From contig CAMLNA010000011.1 of assembly GCA_946481025.1 (NCBI GenBank), forward strand, positions 1 to 60,135: a DNA stretch of 60,135 nucleotides. Direction: 5' to 3'. Below the pieces are notes generated by a model. The model was given only the letters and a program-made list of their open reading frames with translations, had not been told where the DNA came from and made no database searches. Below are positions 46,495 through 54,801 of the stretch, one piece after another; positions within the stretch are counted from its first letter, which is position 1; the number at the start of each line of letters is the position of its first letter. Both the position numbers and the translations under genes were made by a program. This DNA comes from an uncultured Rivibacter sp. GTDB lineage: Bacteria > Pseudomonadota > Gammaproteobacteria > Burkholderiales > Burkholderiaceae.

Positions 46495-47573
46495 ACGAGC
46501 TGTGGCTCGCCGGGCGAGCCCTCGCCTGCGCGCTGGGTCCCGACGTCGGCCATGCCGTGGCGGCGCTGCGGCATGGCGGCGTGGCGCCGGCGCGCTTCGA
46601 GGTGCCGGGCGGATTCGGCTGGCCCTACTTCGCGCTGCCGCCCGACCACGGCGACTGGCTGGAACGCACCTGCCGCATCGTGCGCCGCGTCGCCCGCGAG
46701 AGCGGCGCGCTCGACACGCCGCGCCGCGGCCCGCTGTTCTTGGCTTCCTCGTCGATCGATCTCGGCGAACGCGAAGTCAGCGGCGACTTCGAACGCGACT
46801 TCCACACCTTCGCCGAAACCCTGGCCGGCGCGCTCGACTGGCAAGGGCCGGTGTTCACCGTCTCGACGGCCTGCACGTCGGCACACAACGCCGTGCTGAG
46901 CGCGGGTGCGTGGCTGCGCGGCGGCGATGCCGACGAGGCGCTCGTGCTCGGCCTCGAACTCGCCAACCGGCTCACCGTGGCCGGCTTCGGCTCGATGCAG
47001 CTGCTCGCACCCGATGCTGCACTCCCGCTGGGCGCCTCGCGCCGCGGCCTGGTGCTCGGTGAAGCCGTTGCGGCCTTGCGCCTCACGTCGTCGCGTGGAA
47101 CCGCCCGCTGGCGGGTGGCCGGCGGCGCCAACGTGGTGGACGGGCGCGACCCCGCCGGCGCAGTGCCGTCGGCCGTGGAGGCCATGTGCCGCGAGGCGCT
47201 GCGCAACAGCGGCCTCACGCCGGCGCAGGTCGGCCTCGTCAAGCTGCAGGCGGCCGGCAGCCCCGCCAACGATGCCAGCGAGATCGACGGGCTTCGCCGC
47301 GTCTTCGGCAGCAGCCTGCCGCCGCTGGTGTCGCTCAAGGCGGCGATCGGGCACACGCTGGGTGCCTCGGGGGCGGCAGAGCTGACGCTGCTCACCGCGT
47401 GCCTCGAAACCGGTGCGTGGCCGTCATCCGTCCACGCCCCCGATCCCGCCCTCGGCGCCGAGCTGGCGAAACAGGCACCGCCCGATGCGCGATACGTGCT
47501 CGCGAACATCCTCGGCTTCGGCGGCGGCCATGCCGCGCTGGTGCTCGAAGACCGTGGTGGAGCTCCCGCATGA
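46491..47573 (+). CDS. beta-ketoacyl synthase (KAS I/II family) with altered active site
   Basis: 360 residues, short for the family (about 410). The nucleophile Cys128 is intact in STACTSAHNAV and the second histidine His288 in KAAIGHTLGASGAAEL, but the position of the first histidine, normally in an HGTGT motif, reads LQAAGSPAND, with Gln253 where His is expected. The triad is therefore Cys-Gln-His. Loss of that His would impair malonyl decarboxylation or condensation, so it may act as a transacylase-like or initiating enzyme, or need a partner. It overlaps the ACP gene upstream and the half-length KS-like gene downstream by 4 bases each. Confidence 0.82.
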   Translation: MNELWLAGRALACALGPDVGHAVAALRHGGVAPARFEVPGGFGWPYFALPPDHGDWLERTCRIVRRVARESGALDTPRRGPLFLASSSIDLGEREVSGDFERDFHTFAETLAGALDWQGPVFTVSTACTSAHNAVLSAGAWLRGGDADEALVLGLELANRLTVAGFGSMQLLAPDAALPLGASRRGLVLGEAVAALRLTSSRGTARWRVAGGANVVDGRDPAGAVPSAVEAMCREALRNSGLTPAQVGLVKLQAAGSPANDASEIDGLRRVFGSSLPPLVSLKAAIGHTLGASGAAELTLLTACLETGAWPSSVHAPDPALGAELAKQAPPDARYVLANILGFGGGHAALVLEDRGGAPA

Positions 47574-48073
47574 CGCAGCCCTGGCGCACCGTGGCCCATT
47601 TCGTGGCCGAGCCTCCCGAGCCACGGTGGCGCGACGCGCTGGCCGCTCGCCTGGGCCAGCGGCCGCGCCGCATCGGCACCTGGGCGGAGCTGGCGGTCTA
47701 CGGTGCGCGCCGCTGCCTCGACATGGCCGGCGAAGCCACGCTGCCGTCCGGCGCCGCGCTGCGCGTGGCGAGCCTGTTCTGCTCCAACAGCGCCACCCGC
47801 AGCAGCGTCGAGCAATGCCGCAGCGGCCTGCCCATGCCCTTCGGCTTCCTGCAGAGCCAGCCCAGCCAGATGCTGGCGGCGCTGAGCCAGCATCTCGGCT
47901 GGCAAGGCGATGCGCGCTTCGTCGCGTGTCGCGACCCCGCGGCGGTGCTGGCGCTGGTGCGCAGCGAAGCCGACCACCCCACCGGCCTGCTGCTCGGGTG
48001 GGTGGAAGAAGGCAACGACGAGCGCGGCCTGCCGATGCGCTGCGAATGGTGGCGGCTCCTGCCGCCCACCTGA
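47570..48073 (+). CDS. half-length ketosynthase-like protein (Ketoacyl-synt_2-like)
   Basis: 167 residues. It resembles only the N-terminal half of a ketosynthase: LRVASLFCSNSATRSSVEQ, PFGFLQSQPSQMLAALSQHL and FVACRDPAAVLALVRSEA with Cys120 near the nucleophile position, then GLLLGWVEEG. This is the size and character of small KS N-terminal/chain-length-factor-like proteins in aryl polyene-type clusters. There is no C-terminal His/His half, so it cannot be a complete enzyme. It may pair with the preceding altered ketosynthase. It ends the operon, 9 bases from convergent dsbC. Confidence 0.62.
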   Translation: MTQPWRTVAHFVAEPPEPRWRDALAARLGQRPRRIGTWAELAVYGARRCLDMAGEATLPSGAALRVASLFCSNSATRSSVEQCRSGLPMPFGFLQSQPSQMLAALSQHLGWQGDARFVACRDPAAVLALVRSEADHPTGLLLGWVEEGNDERGLPMRCEWWRLLPPT

Positions 48074-48082
48074 GGCCGCTGC

Positions 48083-48805
48083 CTACTTCTTGGCGGCGAC
48101 GGCAGCAGCAGCGAGCTGCTTCTCGACGTCGGCCGCCGGCAGGGCGCCGGGCACCCGCGTGCCGTCCTCGAACACCAGCGCCGGCGTGCCGTTGATGCGG
48201 TACTTCTGCGCGAACGCCATGTTGCGCGCCACCGGCGACTCGCACTGGCCCAGCAGCTTGGGCGGCTGTGTGCCATCGACCATCCAGCTGCGCCACGCGG
48301 CGGTGCGGTCCTTCGAACACCAGATGGCCTGCGACTTCTGCGGCGAGTCGCCGCCGAGGATGGGGATCAGGAAGGTGTAGACGGTCACGTCCTTCACGTT
48401 CGTGAGGTCGCGCTCGAACTTCTTGCAGTAGCCGCAGTTCGGGTCGGCAAACACGGCCAGCTTGCGCGTGCCCTTGCCGTTCTTCCAGACGATCGCGTCG
48501 GCCAGCGGCAGGCTTTCGAAGGCGATGGCCGACAGCTTGTTGACCCGTTCCTCGGTGAGGTTCTTGCGGGACTTCGTGTCGATGATGTTGCCCTGCACGA
48601 GGTAGTTGCCCTCGGCATCGCTGTAGATCACCTCGCTGCCCAGGCGCAGCTCGTACAGGCCGGGGATGGGGGTCTTGTTCACCTCGTCGATGGTCACGTC
48701 GGGATAGCGCGACGAGAGGTTCTTGCGGATCGCGGCTTCGTCGGCCAGCGCCGGGGCAGCGAGCGTGAAGGTGGCCAGCGCCACGGCGGCGAGTCGACGG
48801 GTCAT
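48083..48805 (-). CDS. dsbC: thiol:disulfide interchange protein DsbC
   Basis: 240 residues. A signal peptide ends at about residue 21 (APALA). An N-terminal dimerisation domain is followed by a thioredoxin-like domain with the active site Cys124-Gly-Tyr-Cys127 (FADPNCGYCKKFE) and the cis-proline INGTPALVF. A second cysteine pair (IWCSKD, GQCESP) is the structural disulfide of DsbC. It is a periplasmic disulfide isomerase. Only 34 bases separate its start from the UbiH-type gene upstream on the same strand. Confidence 0.94.
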   Translation of the reverse strand: MTRRLAAVALATFTLAAPALADEAAIRKNLSSRYPDVTIDEVNKTPIPGLYELRLGSEVIYSDAEGNYLVQGNIIDTKSRKNLTEERVNKLSAIAFESLPLADAIVWKNGKGTRKLAVFADPNCGYCKKFERDLTNVKDVTVYTFLIPILGGDSPQKSQAIWCSKDRTAAWRSWMVDGTQPPKLLGQCESPVARNMAFAQKYRINGTPALVFEDGTRVPGALPAADVEKQLAAAAVAAKK

Positions 48806-48839
48806 GGGAAGTCCTGGAGTCGGGGAGAGGAACGCGCCG

Positions 48840-49988
48840 TCACTTGAAGGCCTGACCGGCCAGCCAGCGCTTGAGCGGCTTCAGATGATGAACCAGAGTC
48901 AACCCGTTGTTGCGGAGTTCCCGCAACGGCAGGCCGGGCTGTGCAAACAAATGCAGCAAACCGTCGGTGAGCTGCGCCATGGTCCAGGTGGGCGACGCGC
49001 GTTCGCGCACATAACGCGACAGCAGCCGCTCGTCGCCAAGGGGCCGCCACGGCTCTTCGCGCTGGCGTCCGGCCAGCACGCGGGCCAGGGTGGCCACGTC
49101 GCCCAGGCCCAGGTTCAGGCCCTGCCCGGCCAGCGGGTGCACCACATGGGCCGCATCGCCGAGCAGCACCCACCCGGGGCCGCACCAGCGCACGGCGCGG
49201 CCGAGCGAAAGCGGCCAGGCGGCGCGTTGCGAGGCGAGCTTCAGCGCGCCGGGTGCCGGGCCGGCGGCTTCGTTCAGGGCGGCGCTGAAGTCGGCTTCGT
49301 CGAGCGCCAGCAGCTGCTGCGCCCGCTCGGCCGGCACCGACCACACGAGGCCGAACGACCGGCCGGCCTCGGGCCGGTCGAAGGGCAGCAGCGCCAGCAC
49401 GTCGGGCGAGCGGAACCATTGCCAGGCCACGCCCATGTGCTCGCGTTCGCACACCAGGCGCGCCGCCACGGCGGTCTGGCCGTAGGCACGCTGTTCGAAG
49501 CCGGCCCCCAGCGCCTCGCGGGTGGCCGAGGCCTTGCCCTCGCAGACGGCCAGCAGTTCGGCCGGCACCGGCTCGCTGACCAGGCTCACATGGGGCGCAA
49601 ACCGCAAGGCGGTCGCCAGTTCCTGCTCGAGGGCCGCGGCATCGACGATCCAGGCCAGCTCGCGCACGCGCTGCTCCCAGGCCGAGAACTCCAGGCGCCC
49701 CCGCGCGTCGCCTTCGATGCGCATGTCGAGCACCGGCGTGGCCGCCCCATGGGTGGGCAGCGCGTCCCACACCTTGAGCTCGGCCAGCAGCGCGATCGAG
49801 CCCGCATTGAGGGCATAGGCACGCACGTCTTCGCGAGCGGCCGCGGACGGCTGGGCACCCTGCACCAGCGCCACGCTGAAGCCCTGGCGCGACAGGGCCA
49901 GCGCGAGGGCCTTGCCCACCGCACCCGCACCCTGCACGCAGACGTCGAATCTTTTGGTCACCAAGGCATTGTAGGCAGGGGTCTGCAT
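48840..49988 (-). CDS. UbiH/UbiF/Coq6-family FAD-dependent hydroxylase
   Basis: 382 residues. The N-terminal FAD loop GAGAVGKALALAL is near residues 19-31, with GDAAHVVHPLAGQGLNLG as the second flavin motif of the UbiH family. These enzymes hydroxylate ubiquinone intermediates; which carbon this one acts on cannot be told. The start at 49988 (MQTPAYNALVTKRFD) is a compromise; the domain proper begins at RFDVCVQG. The gene diverges from the AsmA gene with a 50-base gap that must hold both promoters. Confidence 0.87.
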   Translation of the reverse strand: MQTPAYNALVTKRFDVCVQGAGAVGKALALALSRQGFSVALVQGAQPSAAAREDVRAYALNAGSIALLAELKVWDALPTHGAATPVLDMRIEGDARGRLEFSAWEQRVRELAWIVDAAALEQELATALRFAPHVSLVSEPVPAELLAVCEGKASATREALGAGFEQRAYGQTAVAARLVCEREHMGVAWQWFRSPDVLALLPFDRPEAGRSFGLVWSVPAERAQQLLALDEADFSAALNEAAGPAPGALKLASQRAAWPLSLGRAVRWCGPGWVLLGDAAHVVHPLAGQGLNLGLGDVATLARVLAGRQREEPWRPLGDERLLSRYVRERASPTWTMAQLTDGLLHLFAQPGLPLRELRNNGLTLVHHLKPLKRWLAGQAFK

Positions 49989-50038
49989 GGCGGACGCCGC
50001 ATGCACAATGTCACGTCCACCGATTTCTGCCACAAGCA

Positions 50039-52498
50039 ATGAAGATCTGGATCCGCCGTGTGCTCATCGGGCTCGGCGTGCTGCTTGCCCTGCTGGTTGC
50101 CACCGCCGCCTACCTCGTCGCGACCTTCGACCCCAACCGCTACCAGGGCCTGCTGATCGACTGGATGCGCGAGAACAAGCAGCGCACCCTCGCCATTGGC
50201 GCACCGATCGAGCTGAAGGTCTTTCCCCGGCTGGGCGTGAAGCTGGCCAAGGTGTCGCTCAGCGAACACCAGGCCCCGCGGGAATTCGCCGCGTTCGAGG
50301 AAGCCACGTTGTCGGTCGACCTGCTGCCGCTGCTGCGCAAGCAGCTCGTGATCGACCGGGTGCAGGCCAAGGGTGTGCGGCTGGTCTACCAGCGCGATGC
50401 GCAGGGCCGCAGCAACATCGATGACCTGCTGGCCTCCGATGCCAAGGATCCGCCCGCCGACCCCGGGGCGGGCGCCGCGAAGCCGCTGGCGTTCGACGTG
50501 GGCGGCATCGACCTCGAACAGCTGCAGGCCACGGTGCGCGACGCGAAGGCCGGCCTCGACGGCGAACTGGTGATTGCCCGGCTCAAGACCGGCCGGCTGG
50601 CCAACGGCGTCGAATCGAACGTCGAGCTGGCCGCCCGGCTCGCGATGAAGCAGCCGCGCGTGGCCGCCGCGCTCGACGGGTCGCTCAAGCTCACGCCCGA
50701 GCTGGCCACGGGGTCGGCGAAGGCGCGCGACATCAAGCTGGCCCTCAAGGGAGAAGTGCCGGCAGCGAGCGGGCTCGACGTGCTGGTCACCGGCGCCGCC
50801 GCCTACGACGGCGCCAGTGGTGCGCTGCAGGCCGAGAAGCTCGACGTGAAGCTGGCCGCGGTGCAGACCGCTGGGCTTCGCCTCAAGGACAGCAGCGCAT
50901 CGGTCCAGCGGTTCGACTACCAGCCCGCCGGCAAGGTGATCACGCTCGACAGCCTGAAGCTGCAGCTTTCCGGCCAGCGCGCCACGGGCGAGCCGGTGGC
51001 GCTCAAGCTCGACTGGCCCCAGCTCGGCGTGCAGGGCGAAAGCCTCAAGGGCAGCGCACTGCAGGGCGAGTTCTCGATGAGCGGCGCGACCACTGTGAAG
51101 GGCCGCTTCAGCTCGCAGGCGCCCGCCGGCAGCTTCGACGAGCTGCGGCTGCCGGGCGTGCAGTTCGACTTCGACGGCGCGAGCGGCGCCCGCAAGCTGT
51201 CGGGCCAGGCCCGCGCCGAGCTGCGCGTCAAGCCGGCCGCCGGTGAACTGGCCATCGAAGCCCTGAACCTGCAAAGCACCGCGCAGGACCCGGCACTGCA
51301 GCCGCTGAAGGTGGGCATCACCGGGCGCGCGCAGGCGAGCGCGCGCAACGCGCTGTGGGCGCTGGCCGGCCGCATCAACGACAACGACTTCACGACCAGG
51401 GGCAACGCCAATCTGGCGGGCGACGTGCCCCACGTGCAGGCCGAGGCCCGGTTCCAGGCGCTCGACCTGAACCGCCTGCTGCCCAACGCCGTCGGCCCGA
51501 AACCCGGCGCCGCGTCGGCGCCGCCGCCGCTGGCAGCCCAGCCGGCCGACACGCCGGTCGACCTGTCGCCGCTGCGTTCTCTCACCGGCCGCTTCAGCGT
51601 GCAGGCCGGGCAACTGGTGGTGAAGCAGTACCGCCTGGCCGACGCGCGCATCGAGGCCACGCTCGACGGCGGCATGCTGCGCGTGCAGCAACTGGCGGCA
51701 CAAGCCTGGGGCGGCCGCTTCGACGTGAAGGCGCTGGCCGACGCACGCGCCAGCCGCGTCACGGTGCAGGGCGCGGCGCAGGGCGTGAACATCAACGCGC
51801 TGCTGAAGGACGTGGCCCAGTACGAGAAGCTCGAAGGCACCGGCCGGGTGGCGGTGGACCTCGACACCGCCGGCAAGACCGTGGGCGAGATGAAATCGCG
51901 CCTCGCGGGCACGGCGGCGATGCAGCTGCGCGACGGCGCGGTACGGGGCCTCAACCTCGCCAAGTCGCTGCGCCAGGCCAAGGCGGCCCTGGGCCTGCAG
52001 AAAGACGAGCTGCAGAAGGCCCAGCAGACCGAGAAGACCGACTTCTCCGAAATGAACATGAGCTTCCAGATCGCCGACGGCGTGGCGCGCAGCAACGACC
52101 TCGATGCCAAGAGCCCGCTGCTGCGTGCGGGCGGGGCCGGCAGCATCGACCTCGGGCGCGACCGCATCGACTACGTGGCCCGCGCCACCGTGGTGGGCAC
52201 CAGCAAGGGCCAGGACGGCGCCGAGCTCGCGGCGCTGAAGGGCCTCACCATCCCCGTGCACCTGAGCGGGCCGCTCGACGCGGTGGGCTGGCAGATCCAG
52301 TGGTCGCAGGTGGCCGTGGGGGCGGCCGAGGCGACGCTCAAGAACCGCGCGGAGGAGAAGCTGAAGGAAAAGCTCGGCGAGAAGCTGGGCTTGAAGCCTC
52401 CGGCCAGCGGCGCCAGCGCGGCGGCCGGCGCCGCCAGCTCGCCGCAGGACGCCGCGCGAGACAAACTCAAGGAAAAACTGAAGGGGCTGTTCAAGTGA
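50039..52498 (+). CDS. AsmA family protein
   Basis: 819 residues. One N-terminal membrane helix (VLIGLGVLLALLVATAAYLVATF) is followed by the AsmA signature IELKVFPRLGVKLAKVSL and a long beta-rich body of the repeating groove type, with LRDGAVRGLNLAKSLRQAK near residue 640, typical of the C-terminal AsmA domain. AsmA-like proteins are thought to span the periplasm and move phospholipids to the outer membrane. The C-terminus is a Lys/Glu-rich tail (EEKLKEKLGEKLG) that repeats after an Ala/Ser linker. The stop overlaps the MOSC start (GTGA). Confidence 0.88.
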   Translation: MKIWIRRVLIGLGVLLALLVATAAYLVATFDPNRYQGLLIDWMRENKQRTLAIGAPIELKVFPRLGVKLAKVSLSEHQAPREFAAFEEATLSVDLLPLLRKQLVIDRVQAKGVRLVYQRDAQGRSNIDDLLASDAKDPPADPGAGAAKPLAFDVGGIDLEQLQATVRDAKAGLDGELVIARLKTGRLANGVESNVELAARLAMKQPRVAAALDGSLKLTPELATGSAKARDIKLALKGEVPAASGLDVLVTGAAAYDGASGALQAEKLDVKLAAVQTAGLRLKDSSASVQRFDYQPAGKVITLDSLKLQLSGQRATGEPVALKLDWPQLGVQGESLKGSALQGEFSMSGATTVKGRFSSQAPAGSFDELRLPGVQFDFDGASGARKLSGQARAELRVKPAAGELAIEALNLQSTAQDPALQPLKVGITGRAQASARNALWALAGRINDNDFTTRGNANLAGDVPHVQAEARFQALDLNRLLPNAVGPKPGAASAPPPLAAQPADTPVDLSPLRSLTGRFSVQAGQLVVKQYRLADARIEATLDGGMLRVQQLAAQAWGGRFDVKALADARASRVTVQGAAQGVNINALLKDVAQYEKLEGTGRVAVDLDTAGKTVGEMKSRLAGTAAMQLRDGAVRGLNLAKSLRQAKAALGLQKDELQKAQQTEKTDFSEMNMSFQIADGVARSNDLDAKSPLLRAGGAGSIDLGRDRIDYVARATVVGTSKGQDGAELAALKGLTIPVHLSGPLDAVGWQIQWSQVAVGAAEATLKNRAEEKLKEKLGEKLGLKPPASGASAAAGAASSPQDAARDKLKEKLKGLFK

Positions 52499-53349
52499 GC
52501 GATGACGTCGAGGTCCGGGTGGCGTCCCTGTACGTGCACCCGGTGAAGTCGTGCGCGGGCATCTCGGTGCCCGAGGCGCTGCTCATCGAAACCGGTTTCG
52601 AGTTCGACCGCGCGTGGATGCTGGTCGACGAATCGGGCGTGTTCGTGACGCAGCGTGAGCTGCCCAGGCTCGCGCTCGTGCGGCCCCAGCTGCGCCATGC
52701 CGACATGGTGCTGCGCGCGCCCGGCATGCTCGCGCTGCACATCGCGCTCGACGCGGTGGAAGCTCCGACCCGGGTGCGTGTCTGGAAGGACGAGGTGGCG
52801 GCCTACGACATGGGCGATCTCACCGCGCAATGGTTCAGCGACTTCACCGGCCGCAAGCTGCGCATGGTGCGTTTCGACCCCGAACAGAAGCGCCTGTCGA
52901 GCCGGCAATGGACCGGCGACATCGAGGCGGAAAACGCCTTCTCCGACGGGTATCCGGTGCTGGTGACCTCGGTGGCCGCACTCGACGACCTCAACGAGCG
53001 GCTGGCCGCGAAAGGCCTGCCGCCGGCTGCGATGTCGCGCTTCCGGCCCAACCTCGTGCTCGACGGGCTCGACGCGCATGGCGAAGACTTCCTCGACGAG
53101 ATCCGCTTCGACACCGACGAAGGGCCGATCCGCCTGAAGCTGGTGAAGCCCTGTGCCCGCTGCACCATACCGGGCGTGGACCCCGAGACCGGCGAGCAAG
53201 GCTTCGAGCCCGGCGACACGCTGTCGGCCTACCGCGCCGACTCGCGACTCGACGGGGCCATCACCTTCGGCATGAATGCGGTGCTCCTCGAAGGCGTGGA
53301 GCGTCTGCTGAAGGTGGGCATGACGGGCAGGGCCGGCATCGCGTTCTGA
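52495..53349 (+). CDS. MOSC domain-containing protein
   Basis: 284 residues with a GTG start overlapping the AsmA stop. An N-terminal beta-barrel (VASLYVHPVKSCAGISV) and a C-terminal MOSC domain with the conserved cysteine segment KLVKPCARCTIPGVD resemble YcbX/mARC-type molybdenum cofactor sulfurylation-related proteins, which reduce N-hydroxylated compounds with a partner. There is no ferredoxin domain at the C-terminus, unlike YcbX. Substrate unknown. Confidence 0.9.
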   Translation: MSDDVEVRVASLYVHPVKSCAGISVPEALLIETGFEFDRAWMLVDESGVFVTQRELPRLALVRPQLRHADMVLRAPGMLALHIALDAVEAPTRVRVWKDEVAAYDMGDLTAQWFSDFTGRKLRMVRFDPEQKRLSSRQWTGDIEAENAFSDGYPVLVTSVAALDDLNERLAAKGLPPAAMSRFRPNLVLDGLDAHGEDFLDEIRFDTDEGPIRLKLVKPCARCTIPGVDPETGEQGFEPGDTLSAYRADSRLDGAITFGMNAVLLEGVERLLKVGMTGRAGIAF

Positions 53350-53366
53350 AGCGCTCCGCCCGGCAA

Positions 53367-53382
53367 TGTACGAGCTGGTACA
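53367..53382. promoter_or_regulatory. candidate operator of the TetR-type regulator (own gene)
   Basis: TGTAC-GAGCTG-GTACA is a perfect 5-bp inverted repeat with a 6-base spacer ending 11 bases before the regulator start at 53393. AATGTACGA followed by A or G, then CT, is shared with the site at 54138-54152, read on the other strand. TACAAA at 53379-53384 could be a -10 element inside the same stretch, so bound regulator would block the promoter. Confidence 0.6.
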
Positions 53383-53392
53383 AAATGTGCCC

Positions 53393-54085
53393 ATGAAGCC
53401 CGACGCTCCCGCCCGCGCCCGCCGGGCACCCGCCGCTGCCGCCAAGGCCGGTGCCGCCGCCACGCCGCCGCGCACCAACGACCCCGATCGCACCATGCAG
53501 AACATCCTCGAGGTGGCCACCGAGGAGTTCGCGAGCAAGGGCCTGAGCGGTGCCCGCATCGACGAGATCGCGGCCTCCACGCGCACCAGCAAGCGCATGA
53601 TCTATTACTACTTCGGCAGCAAGGAGGGGCTGTACATCGCGGTGCTCGAAGAGGCGTACCGGCGCATCCGTGCCATCGAGGCCGAGCTGCACCTCGAGGA
53701 CCTGCCGCCCGAAGACGCCCTGCGCAAGCTGGTCGGCTTCACCTGCGACTACCAGCTCGCCAACCCCGACTTCATTCGCCTGGTGATGACCGAGAACATC
53801 CACCGGGGCGAGTTCCTGGCGCAGTCCAGGACCATCCAGCAGCTCAACGTGCCGGCCATCAACGCGGTGAAGGACGTGTACCGCCGCGGCGTCGAGGCGG
53901 GCGTGTTCCGCTCGCACATCGACCCGGTGGACCTGCACATGTCCATCAGCGCGCTGTGCTTCTTCAACGTGTCGAACCGGCACACCTTCTCGCTCATCTT
54001 CAAGCGCGACCTCGACTCGCCCGCCGCCGTCGTGGCGCGCCGCGACGCGATCATCGACATGGTCGTTCGCTACGTCCGCAAGTAG
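53393..54085 (+). CDS. TetR family transcriptional regulator
   Basis: 230 residues from ATG 53393. The Ala/Pro/Arg-rich leader of about 35 residues is followed by the TetR HTH (ILEVATEEFASKGLSGARID ... STRTSKRMIYYYFGSKEGLY) and a ligand-binding domain with TENIHRGEFLAQS. Its position before the TRAP and shikimate genes suggests local control in response to shikimate, quinate or protocatechuate. An upstream in-frame ATG at 53366 would lie inside the candidate operator and is rejected. Confidence 0.9.
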   Translation: MKPDAPARARRAPAAAAKAGAAATPPRTNDPDRTMQNILEVATEEFASKGLSGARIDEIAASTRTSKRMIYYYFGSKEGLYIAVLEEAYRRIRAIEAELHLEDLPPEDALRKLVGFTCDYQLANPDFIRLVMTENIHRGEFLAQSRTIQQLNVPAINAVKDVYRRGVEAGVFRSHIDPVDLHMSISALCFFNVSNRHTFSLIFKRDLDSPAAVVARRDAIIDMVVRYVRK

Positions 54086-54136
54086 CCCGATAGCAGGGTT
54101 TCATGCCTCGCGCGGGTTTACCCGCATCGCAAAACT

Positions 54137-54152
54137 AACTAGTTCGTACATT
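54137..54152. promoter_or_regulatory. candidate operator before the TRAP transporter operon
   Basis: AACTAGTTCGTACATT contains the palindrome AACTAGTT. Its reverse complement begins AATGTACGAACTAGTT, which shares AATGTACGA, CT and GT with AATGTACGAGCTGGTA at 53365. It sits about 65 bases before the DctQ start and is AT-rich (TACATTATTT), consistent with a promoter-operator region of the TetR-type protein. Confidence 0.6.
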
Positions 54153-54217
54153 ATTTGAGCATGGCTTGCGCGAGCTCAAGGACGAACTCGAGCCGCGCCA
54201 AGGAACAGGAGACCGAG

Positions 54218-54799
54218 ATGGCCCGCTGGATCGAACGCTATTGCCGCCTGCTCGACGCGATATCGGCCTTCTGCCTCGCGCTGATGGTGGTGCTGGTGTT
54301 CGGCAACGTGGTGCTGCGCTATGCCTTCAGCTCCGGCATCACCGTCAGCGAGGAAATGTCGCGCTGGCTGTTCGTGTGGATGACCTTCCTGGGGGCCATC
54401 GTCGCCCTCAAGGAACACAGCCATCTCGGCACCGACATGCTGGTGGCCCACCTGCCGGTGTGGGGCAAGAAGGCCTGCCTGGCGGCCGGCCACGCGCTGA
54501 TGCTCTACATCTGCTGGCTGCTGTTTTCCGGCGCGCTCGACCAGGCCCGCATCAACTGGGACGTGCAGGCGCCGGTGACCGGCGCCTCGATGGCCGTCTT
54601 CTACGGCGCCGGCGTCGTGTTCGCGGTGTCGGCGGCGGTGCTGCTGCTGCGCGAGCTGTGGCTGGCCTTGAGCGGGCAGCTGCAGGAGGCGGAGCTGGTG
54701 ATGGTCAAGGAGTCCGAGGAGCAGGCCGAGCTCGAGGCCCTGCAGGCTTCGCTGGCCCGCGACGACGCGCACCTGCCCGCCGCGCGCAAGGGGGCCTGA
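54218..54799 (+). CDS. dctQ: TRAP transporter small permease (DctQ)
   Basis: 193 residues from ATG 54218, preceded by a good AGGAACAGGAGA ribosome-binding stretch; an earlier in-frame ATG at 54161 is less likely. Four membrane helices are visible. NVVLRYAFSSGITVSEEMSRWLF is the DctQ signature segment after helix 1. It is the membrane linker subunit of a tripartite, Na+-coupled solute importer. A charged C-terminal tail extends about 45 residues. Large permease and binding protein follow directly. Confidence 0.92.
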   Translation: MARWIERYCRLLDAISAFCLALMVVLVFGNVVLRYAFSSGITVSEEMSRWLFVWMTFLGAIVALKEHSHLGTDMLVAHLPVWGKKACLAAGHALMLYICWLLFSGALDQARINWDVQAPVTGASMAVFYGAGVVFAVSAAVLLLRELWLALSGQLQEAELVMVKESEEQAELEALQASLARDDAHLPAARKGA

Positions 54800-54801
54800 C
54801 C

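Noticed and set aside
54161..54799. Earlier start for the TRAP small permease at 54161
   Set aside because: It would add a polar stretch with no ribosome-binding site, whereas 54218 has a strong one and gives the normal DctQ N-terminus.
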